A DNA stretch of 64,000 nt from Pelagibacterium sediminicola. GTDB taxonomy: Bacteria; Pseudomonadota; Alphaproteobacteria; Rhizobiales; Devosiaceae. The stretch covers positions 1-64,000 of the forward strand of contig NZ_QMEL01000006.1 of assembly GCF_003390885.1 (NCBI RefSeq). The letters run 5' to 3'. The notes below the pieces were generated by a model. It was not told the DNA's origin and did not search any database. It was given only the letters and a program-made list of their open reading frames with translations. Made by a program: the position numbers and the translations under genes. Shown here piece by piece: positions 35,427-45,004 of this stretch. Positions within the stretch are counted from its first letter, which is position 1; the number at the start of each line of letters is the position of its first letter.

Positions 35427-36119
35427 ATGAGCGATGCGCTGAAACGGCAGGCGGCCGAAGCGGCCATGGCGGAAATCCGGCCCGGCATGCGCATCGGGCT
35501 GGGTACGGGATCGACGGCCTGGCATTTTGTGGACCTTCTGGGCGCCAGAGTGGCGAGGGGTTTTGAATGCCTGTGCGTTCCCACCTCGGAAGCAACGGCC
35601 ACCCAGGCCCGCGAGCTCGATATTCCCCTTGCCACGCTGGAGGACATCGACAGTCTCGATGTTACCATCGATGGCGCCGACGAGATCGATGCCCGTTTCC
35701 GTCTCATCAAGGGCGGCGGGGGCGCGCTCTTGCGCGAAAAGATCGTCGCGGCCGCCTCCGCGCGCATGGTGGTTATCGCCGACCAGTCCAAGCTGGTCGA
35801 AACCCTTGGGAAGTTTCCGCTGCCGATCGAGGTCAATCCGTTCGGGCTGGCGGCAACGCGCCGCGCCGTTGCCGGGGTCATGGACCGGTTCGGAGCCGAA
35901 GGCGGGTTTGCGCTGCGCCAGAGGGACGGCGCGACGTTCATGACCGATGGCGGCCACTACATTCTCGACGCATCTTTTGGCCGTATTTCCGACGCAGAAG
36001 CACTCTCGCGGGCTCTTCTGGACATTCCTGGCGTCGTCCAGCACGGCCTGTTCCTCGATTTGTGCCATGAGGCCTATCTTGCGGCACCGGATGGTGTTAT
36101 CCGCCTGTCTGATCGATGA
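35427..36119 (+). CDS. rpiA: Ribose-5-phosphate isomerase A
   Basis: Protein of 230 aa. Landmarks are [15 protein letters not shown] (phosphate loop), [25 protein letters not shown] with the catalytic Asp and Glu, and a C-terminal [13 protein letters not shown]. It interconverts ribose-5-phosphate and ribulose-5-phosphate. GGAG precedes the ATG. The order rpiA, DUF2059, gor is conserved in Hyphomicrobiales and helps place the organism. Confidence 0.95.
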   Translation: MSDALKRQAAEAAMAEIRPGMRIGLGTGSTAWHFVDLLGARVARGFECLCVPTSEATATQARELDIPLATLEDIDSLDVTIDGADEIDARFRLIKGGGGALLREKIVAAASARMVVIADQSKLVETLGKFPLPIEVNPFGLAATRRAVAGVMDRFGAEGGFALRQRDGATFMTDGGHYILDASFGRISDAEALSRALLDIPGVVQHGLFLDLCHEAYLAAPDGVIRLSDR

Positions 36120-36123
36120 CTGA

Positions 36124-36169
36124 AGCGGGATCAGGAAAAGCTGGAGACTTTTCCGGTTCGATTCCGCGA
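36124..36169. repeat. Intergenic palindrome between rpiA and the DUF2059 gene
   Basis: GGAAAAG (36134-36140) pairs with CTTTTCC (36148-36154), and flanking GCGGGATC and GATTCCGC extend the pairing. It is of the type widely dispersed in Hyphomicrobiales genomes. Confidence 0.6.
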
Positions 36170-36215
36170 TTGAACAACGATGCCGAACGGCAACTTGGAA
36201 GGGACCGAACGCACA

Positions 36216-36734
36216 ATGACCACAACGTTTTCCTTGCGCCGCCTTCCCGTGGCGCTCTTGCTCGCAGGCGCCATCGCGGTCTCGGGCATGTCGGTTGCCC
36301 GCGCCCAGCAGGAAATCTCTCCCGAACACCTCGCCGCCGCCCGCTCATATGTCGATATGACCGATGGCGCCGCGGTTTACGAGAACGAGCTTATCGAGAT
36401 CGGGCTCAACACCATGCGCGTGCTCGTCCAGCAGGACCCGGCACTGACCGATCCGGTCATCGAGGCCATCGATGCCGCCTATGCCGAATATCTCGAACGC
36501 AAGTCCGAGCTTTATAACCAGTTCGCGCGTATCTATGCGATGCGGTTTACCCAGGAAGAGCTCGAGGAAATCCTTGTCTTCTATAATGGCGAGGTGGGCC
36601 AGAAGCTGCTCGCGAACAATCCCGGCATCAACCAGGATCTGCAGATCGTCCTCGGTGTCTGGAGGAACAATACCGAGAGCGAATTCCTCGCCCGTGTTCG
36701 TGCCATTCTGCGCGAAGAAGGCTATAGCGTCTGA
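36216..36734 (+). CDS. DUF2059 domain-containing periplasmic protein
   Basis: Protein of about 172 aa with a signal peptide (RRLPVALLLAGAIAVSG, cleavage after VARAQ). The rest is helical and matches DUF2059 (YAMRFTQEELEEILVFYNGEVGQKLL). The start at 36216 is preferred over 36180 because it gives a proper signal peptide and follows GGAAGGGA. The function of the family is unknown. It is followed by a terminator. Confidence 0.85.
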   Translation: MTTTFSLRRLPVALLLAGAIAVSGMSVARAQQEISPEHLAAARSYVDMTDGAAVYENELIEIGLNTMRVLVQQDPALTDPVIEAIDAAYAEYLERKSELYNQFARIYAMRFTQEELEEILVFYNGEVGQKLLANNPGINQDLQIVLGVWRNNTESEFLARVRAILREEGYSV

Positions 36735-36761
36735 TTTGCCCCCGATCCGGGACAAATGAAA

Positions 36762-36790
36762 ACCCCTTGCCCCGCGCGAGGGGTTTTTTT
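36762..36790 (+). terminator. Rho-independent terminator after the DUF2059 gene
   Basis: ACCCCT (36762-36767) pairs with AGGGGT (36779-36784) around a GC-rich loop, followed by seven T residues. Confidence 0.85.
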
Positions 36791-36810
36791 ACGCGGAGCG
36801 GCGGTCCACA

Positions 36811-37028
36811 TTAGAGCGGTTCAGGTCTTGACGGAATCACCGAGGCTGTACGCTTTGTGGAAACCGTGCTCTGGCCCCCGGTAACAAGTACCGGGGTGAC
36901 GGTGGAGTTTTAGGCAGCAGCTTGCCAAAATCACCAGTGTCATTCCGGTATTCATTACCGGCAATCCAGCGCGATCCTTCAAAACGCGCCGCTCTGTGCC
37001 GGTTCAATCAAAACGTGAAATGATCTAG
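36811..37028. repeat. Dispersed ~220-bp intergenic repeat with inverted ends, copy 2
   Basis: The left end (AGCGGTTCAGGTCTTGACGG) and the right end around 37000-37028 form inverted repeats. The stretch 36970-37018 is nearly identical to 4061-4113 of copy 1. Internal CCGGTA-based hairpins match those at 29881. There is no coding capacity. Confidence 0.7.
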
Positions 37029-37055
37029 TGGCGGATAAAATGAAGAGTCTGGGCA

Positions 37056-38435
37056 ATGAGTGAAGAATTTGATCTTGTGGTGATCGGTGGCGGCTCGGGC
37101 GGTGTGCGTGCGGCGCGCATGGCGGCGGGCTTTGGCGCAAAGGTCGCGGTGGTCGAGGAATACCGGTTCGGGGGCACCTGCGTCATCAGGGGGTGCGTGC
37201 CAAAAAAACTCTTCGTCTATGCCTCCCGCTTTCCAGACCTGTTCGATGTCGCGCCCAGCTTCGGCTGGCAGGTGGATGCGAAATTCGACTGGCCGACCCT
37301 TCTTGCCAACAAGGACAAGGAAATCGCCCGGCTCGAAAACATCTATGAAAAACTGCTCGACGGGTCCGGCGTGACCCTGTTCCACGACCGTGCAACGATC
37401 ACCGGTCCCAATACGGTGGCGCTGAAATCGGGCGAGACGCTCAAGGCCGGGCACATTCTGGTCGCAACCGGCGGCGCGCCGTTCAAGCCGTCCATCGAGG
37501 GTGCCGAACTGGGCATCACCTCCAACGAGGCTTTCCATCTCGAAACTCTGCCCAAAACCATTCTTATAGAGGGCGGCGGCTATATCGCGGTGGAATTCGC
37601 AACGATCTTTTCGGGCCTGGGGGTCGATACGACCCTCGTCTATCGCGGCGACCGCATCCTGCGCGGGTTCGACCCGGACGTGCGCGAAGGGCTGGAAGAC
37701 GCGTTGCGCGAGCGCGGCGTACGCCTGCGCTACGGCTATCACATCAGCAAGCTCGAAAAGGAAGGCGAAGGCGTTTGCGTCAACTTCTCCCATGACGAAC
37801 AGGCATGCTTCGATGCCGTGATGTTCGCCACCGGTCGCCACCCCAACACATCCGGGCTGGGGCTGGAAAGCGCGGGCGTCGAACGCGACCAGACCGGCGC
37901 AATCGTCGTCGACGCCTATTCGCGCTCGTCCTGCCCCTCGATCTACGCGGTGGGGGACGTCACGGGCCGCGCCGCGCTGACCCCGGTAGCGATCCGCGAG
38001 GGCGCGGCATTCGCCCAGACCGTCTTCAACAATACCCCCACCAGGGTGCCCTACGATCTCATTCCCACGGCGGTCTTTTCCGAGCCGGAAATCGGTACCG
38101 CGGGCTTGTCCGAGGACCTTGCCGCCGAACGCTTCCGCTCTATAGACGTCTACATCGCCCGTTTCCGCCCGATGATGAATACGATGTCCGAGCGGCCCGA
38201 CAAGATGATGTTCAAGCTCATCACCGAAACCGCCACGGGCCGGGTGCTCGGCTGTCATATTCTGGGGCCGGGGGCAGGGGAGATGATCCAGCTCGTCGCC
38301 ATCCCCATGGGCATGAACGCAACCAAGGCCGACTTCGACCGCACCATCGCCATCCACCCAACGGCGGCGGAAGAACTGGTGACGCTCAAACTGCCCACCT
38401 ATCGCGTCGTGGACGGGGAGAAGGTGACGGTGTGA
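37056..38435 (+). CDS. gor: Glutathione-disulfide reductase
   Basis: Flavoprotein of 459 aa. The FAD motif VIGGGSGGVRAAR, the redox disulfide GGTCVIRGCVPKK, the NADPH-site GGGYIAVEFATIF with following Arg residues, the YAVGDVTG motif, and the C-terminal dimer active-site His-Pro-Thr in IHPTAAEE are all present. It keeps glutathione reduced, using NADPH. The Atm1-type exporter at 53304 and the GST at 29954 also belong to glutathione physiology, though they are not in one operon. Confidence 0.95.
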   Translation: MSEEFDLVVIGGGSGGVRAARMAAGFGAKVAVVEEYRFGGTCVIRGCVPKKLFVYASRFPDLFDVAPSFGWQVDAKFDWPTLLANKDKEIARLENIYEKLLDGSGVTLFHDRATITGPNTVALKSGETLKAGHILVATGGAPFKPSIEGAELGITSNEAFHLETLPKTILIEGGGYIAVEFATIFSGLGVDTTLVYRGDRILRGFDPDVREGLEDALRERGVRLRYGYHISKLEKEGEGVCVNFSHDEQACFDAVMFATGRHPNTSGLGLESAGVERDQTGAIVVDAYSRSSCPSIYAVGDVTGRAALTPVAIREGAAFAQTVFNNTPTRVPYDLIPTAVFSEPEIGTAGLSEDLAAERFRSIDVYIARFRPMMNTMSERPDKMMFKLITETATGRVLGCHILGPGAGEMIQLVAIPMGMNATKADFDRTIAIHPTAAEELVTLKLPTYRVVDGEKVTV

Positions 38436-38442
38436 GATTCTG

Positions 38443-38489
38443 CGGACAGATTTGTCCGAATATGCTTGAGATGCGGACAAATTTGTCCG
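38443..38489. promoter_or_regulatory. Putative hicAB operator: two tandem palindromes
   Basis: CGGACAGATTTGTCCG (38443-38458) and CGGACAAATTTGTCCG (38474-38489; a perfect palindrome) are 31 bp apart, about three helical turns, just upstream of the hicA-like reading. This is the expected layout for binding by a HicB-type autorepressor. Confidence 0.65.
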
Positions 38490-38518
38490 ATAATTGAGCC
38501 TTGCCGGGTGGATCGCCG

Positions 38519-38716
38519 ATGGAAAAACGTGACCGTTTCATCGCTGCGATCAGGAAAGAGGCCAAATCTCTGGGCCTTTACTTTTCCGTCCATAAGGGGC
38601 GAGGGAAGGGCGGTCACGCGATGATCCACGTGGGCGGTCGCTTTACCACCCTGCCGTAGCGCGAGATTGATCCAAAGACCGCGCGCAAGATTAGGAAGGC
38701 GTTGGGTCTCGATTAG
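38519..38716 (+). pseudogene. hicA: HicA-like toxin gene interrupted by an in-frame TAG
   Basis: The reading from ATG 38519 gives 46 codons ending GGHAMIHVGGRFTTLP, then TAG at 38657-38659, then continues in the same frame as REIDPKTARKIRKALGLD to TAG 38714. Joined, the 65 residues match a HicA double-stranded RNA-binding toxin, including the catalytic-His region KGGHAM and the final helix. No Shine-Dalgarno is obvious. The nonsense codon removes the last third, so the toxin is probably inactive unless the codon is suppressed. It lies 32 bp upstream of hicB. Confidence 0.75.
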
Positions 38717-38747
38717 GCAGGCTATCCGGCGATGGAGTTTTGAGAAC

Positions 38748-39173
38748 ATGCGAACTTATGCCTATCCCGTTCTGCTCGAGCCCGGAGACGATCCGGCGGT
38801 GACGGTCGTGACCTTCCCGGATTTCCCGGAGGCCATCACCGAGGGCGTTGGGGATATCGAAGCCCGCGCCAATGGAGCCGACGCACTCGGTGTTGTCATG
38901 CTCGAATATCTCAGGCAGGGCAGAAAACTACCGATGCCATCGGAAGGGCAGACCATTATTGCGCCAGAACCCGATGTTGCCGCCAAGATTGCGGTGCTCG
39001 AAGCATTTGCGGCGGCGGAAATTTCACAAAGGGAGTTGGCGCGCCGCCTCGATTGGGATGAAAAAGCCGTGCGCCGTCTGCTTGATCCTTATCACGCGAC
39101 CAAAATACCGCAGTTGTCTGCAGCACTCCATGCACTGGGTCAACGTCTTGTGATTTCCGTAGACGCCGCCTGA
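38748..39173 (+). CDS. hicB: HicB family antitoxin
   Basis: Protein of about 141 aa. The N-terminal half has the HicB partial RNase H fold (YPVLLEP, VVTFPDFPEAITEG, ANGADALGVVMLEYLRQGR). The C-terminal half is a helix-turn-helix (ISQRELARRLDWDEKAVRRLL) that would bind the palindromes at 38443-38489. The ATG at 38748 follows GGAG. The gene is intact although its cognate toxin reading contains a stop codon. Confidence 0.87.
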   Translation: MRTYAYPVLLEPGDDPAVTVVTFPDFPEAITEGVGDIEARANGADALGVVMLEYLRQGRKLPMPSEGQTIIAPEPDVAAKIAVLEAFAAAEISQRELARRLDWDEKAVRRLLDPYHATKIPQLSAALHALGQRLVISVDAA

Positions 39174-39294
39174 CCCCGGCCATGAGACAACGCGCCATAC
39201 TATAGGCTACTTGGCATTGGCGGCCCGACTTGGTAGACCACCTCACCCTCGCGGCGTTCCCGCGGGGCTTTAGCTATTGAAACAAGCGAGTGAA

Positions 39295-40674
39295 ATGATG
39301 AGCACGTGGACACCTGACAGCTGGAGGAACAAGCCAATCCTGCAGGTCCCGACCTATCCGAGCCAGACAGAGCTCGAGACGGTCGAGGCCCGGCTCGCTT
39401 CGTTTCCCCCCTTGGTTTTTGCAGGCGAGGCGCGCGACCTCAAGGCCAATCTGGCCGAGGTCGCAGCCGGGAGAGCCTTCCTCTTGCAGGGCGGCGACTG
39501 CGCCGAAAGTTTCGCTGAGCACGCGGCCGACCATATCCGCGACTTCTTCCGCGCCTTCCTGCAGATGGCGGTGGTGCTGACCCATGGCGCCTCCAAGCCC
39601 GTGGTGAAGGTTGGCCGCATCGCGGGCCAGTTCGCCAAGCCGCGCTCGGCCGATATCGAAGCCATCGGTGGCGTGGAATTGCCCTCCTACCGGGGCGACA
39701 TCATCAACGGCATCGATTTCACCCCCGAAGCGCGCACGCCCGATCCCCTGCGCCAGCTCGAAGCGTACCGCCAGTCGGCGGCGACGCTCAACCTTTTGCG
39801 TGCCTTCTCCTCGGGCGGCTTCGCCAACCTCACCCGTGTTCACGAATGGACGATGGGCTTCATGAAGGATTCCAACTGGTATCCGCGCTATGAGGAGGTT
39901 GCGAGGAAGATCGAGGACGCCATCGAATTTCTTGGAGCGCTGGGACTCAACCCCGAAAACACCCCGGCATTGCGCGAAACCAGGTTCTTTACCTCCCACG
40001 AGGCGCTGCTGCTTGGCTACGAAGAGGCGCTGACCCGCCGCGACTCCATCACCAACGACTGGTACGCGACCTCGGGCCACATGATCTGGATCGGCGACCG
40101 CACGCGCAATCCCGATCATGCCCATGTCGAATATTTCCGCGGCATCAAGAACCCCATCGGCGTCAAGTGCGGCCCTTCGCTGTCGAGCGAGGACCTCAAG
40201 CGCCTGATGGATACGCTCAACCCCGATGACGAAGCAGGAAGGCTGACGCTCATCGCGCGGTTCGGTTCGGACAAGGTGGATGACCACCTGCCGCGCCTCA
40301 TCGAGACGGTGAAGACGGAAGGCCGCACCGTCGTCTGGTGCTGCGATCCGATGCACGGCAACGTGATCAAGGCATCCTCGGGCTACAAGACCCGGCCGTT
40401 CGAGCGCATCCTTTCGGAAGCGAAGTCGTTCTTCGACATTCACCGCCAGATGGGAACCATCGCGGGTGGCGTGCACGTGGAAATGACCGGGGCGGACGTC
40501 ACCGAATGCACCGGCGGCGTCTCGGCAGTGACCGAAGCCTCGCTTTCGGATCGCTACCACACCCACTGCGACCCGCGCCTCAACGCCTCCCAGGCACTCG
40601 AACTGGCCTTCCTCATCGCCGAGGAAATGCACGGCCAGCGCAACGGCCAGCCCAGGCAGGCCGTGGGCTACTGA
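39295..40674 (+). CDS. 3-deoxy-7-phosphoheptulonate synthase, class II
   Basis: Protein of about 459 aa, first enzyme of the shikimate pathway (PEP plus erythrose-4-phosphate to DAHP). Class II (plant/actinobacterial/alphaproteobacterial) motifs include [66 protein letters not shown] and [10 protein letters not shown] (metal Cys and His). The adjacent ATG codons at 39295 and 39298 are both possible starts. It stands alone on this strand, after hicB. Confidence 0.94.
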   Translation: MMSTWTPDSWRNKPILQVPTYPSQTELETVEARLASFPPLVFAGEARDLKANLAEVAAGRAFLLQGGDCAESFAEHAADHIRDFFRAFLQMAVVLTHGASKPVVKVGRIAGQFAKPRSADIEAIGGVELPSYRGDIINGIDFTPEARTPDPLRQLEAYRQSAATLNLLRAFSSGGFANLTRVHEWTMGFMKDSNWYPRYEEVARKIEDAIEFLGALGLNPENTPALRETRFFTSHEALLLGYEEALTRRDSITNDWYATSGHMIWIGDRTRNPDHAHVEYFRGIKNPIGVKCGPSLSSEDLKRLMDTLNPDDEAGRLTLIARFGSDKVDDHLPRLIETVKTEGRTVVWCCDPMHGNVIKASSGYKTRPFERILSEAKSFFDIHRQMGTIAGGVHVEMTGADVTECTGGVSAVTEASLSDRYHTHCDPRLNASQALELAFLIAEEMHGQRNGQPRQAVGY

Positions 40675-41038
40675 GCCGAAACCGGCTTCGCGTTCCCTTT
40701 CAAGGCAGGGCTATCGCATCTGGATCTGCGTGTGTGGCTTCACCCCACCCCAGCCCTCCCCATCAAGGGGAGGGTGTTTCCTTTTCCTTGTTGTCTCCCG
40801 ACGCACAAGGCCAGCACCTCCCCCCTTGTGGGGGAGGTTGGGAGGGGGGGAGTCGGCGTAAGCCGAAACATATGCGATTGCCCTCCCCCTCAAGGAAGCG
40901 AAAGAGCCGAGACGTTCGCCATCTCCCAAAAGCAACGGTGCCAGCGGTGAGTTCAAGAGACCGCTTAGCATAACTTTAACCCTAACAGCGTCATAACGGG
41001 TGCATTGGCATGTATCTCGATTGATCTGGAGGGGGCCG
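40675..41038. other. Intergenic region of 364 bp carrying a palindromic repeat copy
   Basis: No gene is visible between the DAHP synthase and the outer-membrane protein. Positions 40736-40898 contain copy 3 of the CCCCTCTCC repeat family. The AT-richer stretch 40965-41000 probably holds the promoter of the next gene, but no convincing boxes were identified. Confidence 0.5.
40736..40898 (+). repeat. CCCCTCTCC palindromic repeat family, copy 3 (diverged)
   Basis: It contains CCCTCCCC-ATCAA-GGGGAGGG and CCTCCCCCC-TTGT-GGGGGAGG, plus a GGCGTAAGCC inner hairpin. It is clearly related to the other copies but has a longer middle and different ends. Confidence 0.6.
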
Positions 41039-41863
41039 ATGTCCCGTTACGTCCTCATAATTGCGGCAGCAGCGCTGGCATCCGGGGCAGGGGCCGTGCA
41101 CGCGGCTGATTGGGGCGTGTCGTCCTATGAAGAGCCCGCCTTCAAACCGGCCTATCCCGTCGATTATACCTATGACGACCCGCTGACCTTCGAGGCGGGG
41201 CTGCGTTATTTCTATAGTTGGGGCGGCCAGTCGTTCCAGACGGGCGGCAACACCTATTCGGCGAATGATACGGCCCATTCCTTCGAGGGGCATTTGCGGA
41301 TCGATGATCGTTCGACCTCGACCTATCTCAAGGGGCATATCGGGTTCGGCGCCATCGCCGATGGCGAATACAGCACGAACGGGGTACAGACCAGCGCCTA
41401 CCAGATCGGGCGCATCTCGTACGGCGTCGCCGATTTCGGATATACGCCGCTCGACACGGGCAGCATGCGGCTCGGCGTTTTCGGCGGCTATCAATTCACC
41501 CATGAGGCGCCCAGCAATATCGGGCTCGATATTCACAGCCTGAGGCTCGGCGTTTCCGGCCGGGTCGAGGTGGCCGACGTTTTCGATATCAACGCCGAAG
41601 TGGCTGCAATCCCCTATTCTGTCGTTTCCGGTTCCATGCGCAACACGGACGGCCCCACGACCATCTCCAATCTCGATGGTTCGCTCTATGGGGGCTCCGC
41701 CGAGGTGATGGTCGGGTTCCATCCCACCGACATGTTCACCATCCGCGGCGGCGTGCGCGGCACCTATCTCAACGGCCATGTCATGTCGGATCCCGGCAGC
41801 GCGCAGCGCTATGTCGAAACCTTCCGCTGGGGCCCCGTGGTCGAGCTCACCGCCAGCTTCTGA
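41039..41863 (+). CDS. Outer-membrane beta-barrel protein
   Basis: Protein of about 274 aa with a signal peptide (MSRYVLIIAAAALASGAGA, cut at VHA-AD). The mature part shows alternating hydrophobic strands rich in Gly, Tyr and Ser (LTFEAGLRYFYSW; TYLKGHIGFGAI; IRGGVRGTYLNG) and ends in an aromatic residue (LTASF), the usual signature for outer-membrane insertion. The ATG at 41039 follows GGAGGGGG. A porin or surface-antigen role is likely, but the specific function is unknown. Confidence 0.85.
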   Translation: MSRYVLIIAAAALASGAGAVHAADWGVSSYEEPAFKPAYPVDYTYDDPLTFEAGLRYFYSWGGQSFQTGGNTYSANDTAHSFEGHLRIDDRSTSTYLKGHIGFGAIADGEYSTNGVQTSAYQIGRISYGVADFGYTPLDTGSMRLGVFGGYQFTHEAPSNIGLDIHSLRLGVSGRVEVADVFDINAEVAAIPYSVVSGSMRNTDGPTTISNLDGSLYGGSAEVMVGFHPTDMFTIRGGVRGTYLNGHVMSDPGSAQRYVETFRWGPVVELTASF

Positions 41864-41987
41864 CGTTCATCACGAGCGATACTGACGCCGGAGGGCTTGC
41901 CGTCCGGCGTTTCGTGCCGCCTTGCTCTCATCGCCCGCGCAAGATAAGTCTTGCGCCGACCCGTTCCCCTCCATCCCGGACCCGCCC

Positions 41988-43658
41988 GTGACTGAAACGC
42001 TCCGCATCGCCCTGGCCCAGCTCAACGCCAAGGTTGGCGCGATCGGCGACAATCTGGCGAGGGCGCGGAAGGCGCTCGACGAGGCCGAGGCGGCGGGGGC
42101 GGACATCCTGATGTTCACCGAGCTTTACCTTACCGGCTATTTCCCGGAGGACCTGCTGTTCAAGCCGCGCTTCGTCATCGAAGCCATGTCGGCGGCGCGG
42201 GAGCTGGCCAAGGCAACCAAGGGCCTCAACGTTTCCGTCCTGCTGCCCACGGTCTGGTGCGCGGATGGCAAGCTCTACAACGCGGTCATCCTTGCCGAAG
42301 ACGGCGCGATCATCGACCGGCGCTACAAGGTCGAACTGCCCAGCGACGACGTGTTCTACGAAAAGCGCTATTTCACCCCCGGCGCTCTCCCCGATCCCAT
42401 GACGATCAAGGGCCTCACCATCGGAGTTCCGGTGTGCGAGGACGCCTGGCATGACCGGGTCTGCGAGACGCTTGCCGCGCGCGGCGCCGAGATGCTGCTC
42501 TGTCCCAACGGCTCGCCCTACTGGCGCAACAAGCAGCACATCCGGCTCGATCTCGTGCGCCGGCGGGTCAGGGAAACCGGCATCCCGTTCCTTTATTCCA
42601 ACCAGGTTGGCGGGCAGGACGAACTGGTGTTCGACGGCGCGAGCTTCGGCATCAACCCGGATGGGTCGCTCGCCTTTCAGGGCAAGAGCTTTATCGAGGA
42701 CATGGTGATGTCGGACTGGCAGAAGGATGCGGGGCGCTGGCGCTGCGTCAAGGGTCTCGTCACCGACCTCGTGCCGGTCAAGGAAGCGCCGTGGCACGCG
42801 GCCATGCTCGGCCTGCGCGATTACGTCCACAAGAACGGTTTTCAGTCCGTGGTGCTGGGTCTTTCGGGCGGCATCGATTCCGCCGTCGTTGCAGCCATCG
42901 CCGTTGATGCGCTTGGGCCGGAAAACGTCCACTGCATCATGCTGCCTTACCGCTACACCACCGAGGCCTCGCTGCGCGACGCGAGGGCCTGCGCGGAAAC
43001 GCTCGGGGTGCGCTATGACATCATACCCATCGACGGTGCGGTCGATGCGGCCAATAGGGAACTTCAGGGCCTCTTCGCGGGCCTTCCCGCCGATATCACT
43101 GAGGAAAATCTGCAATCGCGCATGCGTGGCACCATCCTGATGGCGATCTCCAACAAGCTCGGCTCGCTCCTCATCACCACCGGCAACAAGTCCGAGGTAG
43201 CGGTGGGCTATGCCACCATCTATGGCGACATGAACGGGGCCTACAACCCGCTCAAGGACATGCTCAAGACGCAGGTTTACGAGCTGGCCGCGTGGCGTAA
43301 CAGCTACCATCCCTCCGACGTGCACGGCCCCTCCGGCATCGTCATTCCGCCCGAAATCATCACCAAGGCCCCCAGCGCCGAACTGCGTCCCGACCAGACC
43401 GATCAGGACAGCCTGCCGCCCTATCCCGTGCTCGATGCGATCATCACCGGGCTGGTGGAAGAAGAGTGCTCCATTGCCGAACTGGCCGCCGAGGGGTTCG
43501 AGGCCGATCTGGTCGCGCGCATCGAGCGGCTGATCTATATCTCCGAGTTCAAGCGCCGTCAGGCGGCGCCCGGCCCCAAGCTGACGCCCAAGGCTTTCGG
43601 CATCGGGCGCAGATACCCCATCACCTCGGGCTATCGCGACGGGAGCCTTTCGCCATGA
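41988..43658 (+). CDS. nadE: Glutamine-dependent NAD+ synthetase
   Basis: Protein of about 556 aa. The N-terminal nitrilase-type glutaminase domain has the Glu of [10 protein letters not shown], the Lys of RRYKVELP and the nucleophile Cys of PVCEDAWHD. The C-terminal NAD synthase domain has the PP-loop [15 protein letters not shown]. It amidates nicotinic acid adenine dinucleotide to NAD. The GTG at 41988 starts the conserved domain; a TTG at 41922 would add 22 unlikely residues. The stop overlaps gltX by 4 bp. nadC at 60775 serves the same pathway. Confidence 0.93.
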   Translation: MTETLRIALAQLNAKVGAIGDNLARARKALDEAEAAGADILMFTELYLTGYFPEDLLFKPRFVIEAMSAARELAKATKGLNVSVLLPTVWCADGKLYNAVILAEDGAIIDRRYKVELPSDDVFYEKRYFTPGALPDPMTIKGLTIGVPVCEDAWHDRVCETLAARGAEMLLCPNGSPYWRNKQHIRLDLVRRRVRETGIPFLYSNQVGGQDELVFDGASFGINPDGSLAFQGKSFIEDMVMSDWQKDAGRWRCVKGLVTDLVPVKEAPWHAAMLGLRDYVHKNGFQSVVLGLSGGIDSAVVAAIAVDALGPENVHCIMLPYRYTTEASLRDARACAETLGVRYDIIPIDGAVDAANRELQGLFAGLPADITEENLQSRMRGTILMAISNKLGSLLITTGNKSEVAVGYATIYGDMNGAYNPLKDMLKTQVYELAAWRNSYHPSDVHGPSGIVIPPEIITKAPSAELRPDQTDQDSLPPYPVLDAIITGLVEEECSIAELAAEGFEADLVARIERLIYISEFKRRQAAPGPKLTPKAFGIGRRYPITSGYRDGSLSP

Positions 43659-45004
43659 ACGTTGTCGTGCGCTATGCGCCGTCCCCCACGGGCCTGCTGC
43701 ATCTGGGCAATGCGCGCCCGGCTGTCCTCAACTGGCTGTTTGCCAAAAGCCATGGCGGCAAATATATCCTGCGGCTGGACGACACCGACACCGCGCGCTC
43801 GAAAGAGGAATTCGCGAATGCCATCGAGGAGGACCTCGCCTGGCTGGGCATCGTTCCCGACCTCAAGGTCCGCCAGTCCGACCGCCTGCCGCTCTATGAT
43901 GCGGCTCGCGACCGGCTGATCGCGGAAGGCCGGCTCTATCCCTGCTACGAGACCGCCGACGAACTCGACCGCAAGCGCAAGCGGGCCCGCGCGCTCGGCC
44001 GCCCGCCGATCTACGACCGCGCGGCGCTGAACCTCACCCCCGAGGATCGCGCAGAGCTTGAAGCGGGGGGCCGCAAGCCGCACTGGCGCTTCAAACTCGA
44101 TGGCCGCGCCGTCACCTTCCCCGACCTTGTCCGGGGTGTTCAGACGGTCAATACCGCGTCGATGTCCGATCCCGTCCTCATCCGCGAGGACGGCAGCTAT
44201 CTTTATACCTTCACCTCCGTCGTCGACGACATCGAGATGGACGTCACCCATATCATCCGGGGTGAGGATCATATCTCAAATACCGGTGTCCAGATCGAGC
44301 TGTTCGAGGCCCTTGGCGCGACGGCCCCGGCCTTCGGCCACCATAATCTCTTGACCGACGCCGAAGGGCAGGGGCTTTCCAAACGGCTGGGCTCGCTCTC
44401 GCTGCGGGATTTGCGCGCCGAAGGCTATGAGCCTCTGGCGGTTGCCATCATGGCCTCGGTCACCGGCACGTCGCTGCCCGTCGAGCCCTATCCCGGCCTT
44501 GAGGCGATCGCGGAAAAACTCGATTTTGCGATGATCTCCCACAGCCCCGCCCGCTTCGATCCGGCGGAACTGGCGACGCTCAACGCGCGCATGATCCACG
44601 CCATGGATTTTGAAACGGCAAGGACGCGGCTTGCCGATTACGGCATCACCGATCCGGCGGTCTGGGACGTGCTCAAGGAAAATCTCACCCGCTTCGATGA
44701 CATCGCCGAATGGCGCAAGCTGGTCGATGGCGGCATCACGCCCGTGATCGAAGCCGATGACGCCGATTTCATCGCAACCGCGACCGGCCTGTTACCCCCC
44801 GAGCCGTGGGACGAGACCACCTGGGCGGCATGGACCAGCGCGCTCAAGGAAAAGACCGGGCGCAAGGGGCGCCAATTGTTCATGCCGCTGCGGTTGGCGC
44901 TGACCGGGCGACCCGATGGGCCTGAACTCAGGACGCTTCTTCCGCTCGTGGGACGAAAGGCGTCTCTGGGCCGACTATCCGGACGGGCCGATCCCCGAAA
45001 TTGA
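43655..45004 (+). CDS. gltX: Glutamate--tRNA ligase (short alphaproteobacterial form)
   Basis: Class I synthetase of about 449 aa. It has the HIGH-like motif [29 protein letters not shown], and the KMSKS-like motif [11 protein letters not shown] helical anticodon-binding C-terminal domain ends [20 protein letters not shown]. Many alphaproteobacteria have two GluRS genes; this shorter type corresponds to the second group, so another copy may exist elsewhere. It is translationally coupled to nadE (ATGA) and its 3' end overlaps the opposite-strand DUF2865 gene by 77 bp. Confidence 0.92.
   Translation: MNVVVRYAPSPTGLLHLGNARPAVLNWLFAKSHGGKYILRLDDTDTARSKEEFANAIEEDLAWLGIVPDLKVRQSDRLPLYDAARDRLIAEGRLYPCYETADELDRKRKRARALGRPPIYDRAALNLTPEDRAELEAGGRKPHWRFKLDGRAVTFPDLVRGVQTVNTASMSDPVLIREDGSYLYTFTSVVDDIEMDVTHIIRGEDHISNTGVQIELFEALGATAPAFGHHNLLTDAEGQGLSKRLGSLSLRDLRAEGYEPLAVAIMASVTGTSLPVEPYPGLEAIAEKLDFAMISHSPARFDPAELATLNARMIHAMDFETARTRLADYGITDPAVWDVLKENLTRFDDIAEWRKLVDGGITPVIEADDADFIATATGLLPPEPWDETTWAAWTSALKEKTGRKGRQLFMPLRLALTGRPDGPELRTLLPLVGRKASLGRLSGRADPRN

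Noticed and set aside
37008-38480. Minus-strand open frame of 490 codons opposite gor
   Set aside because: It is a shadow of gor on the other strand. It is rich in His, Arg and Gly with no family pattern, and gor has full diagnostic motifs.
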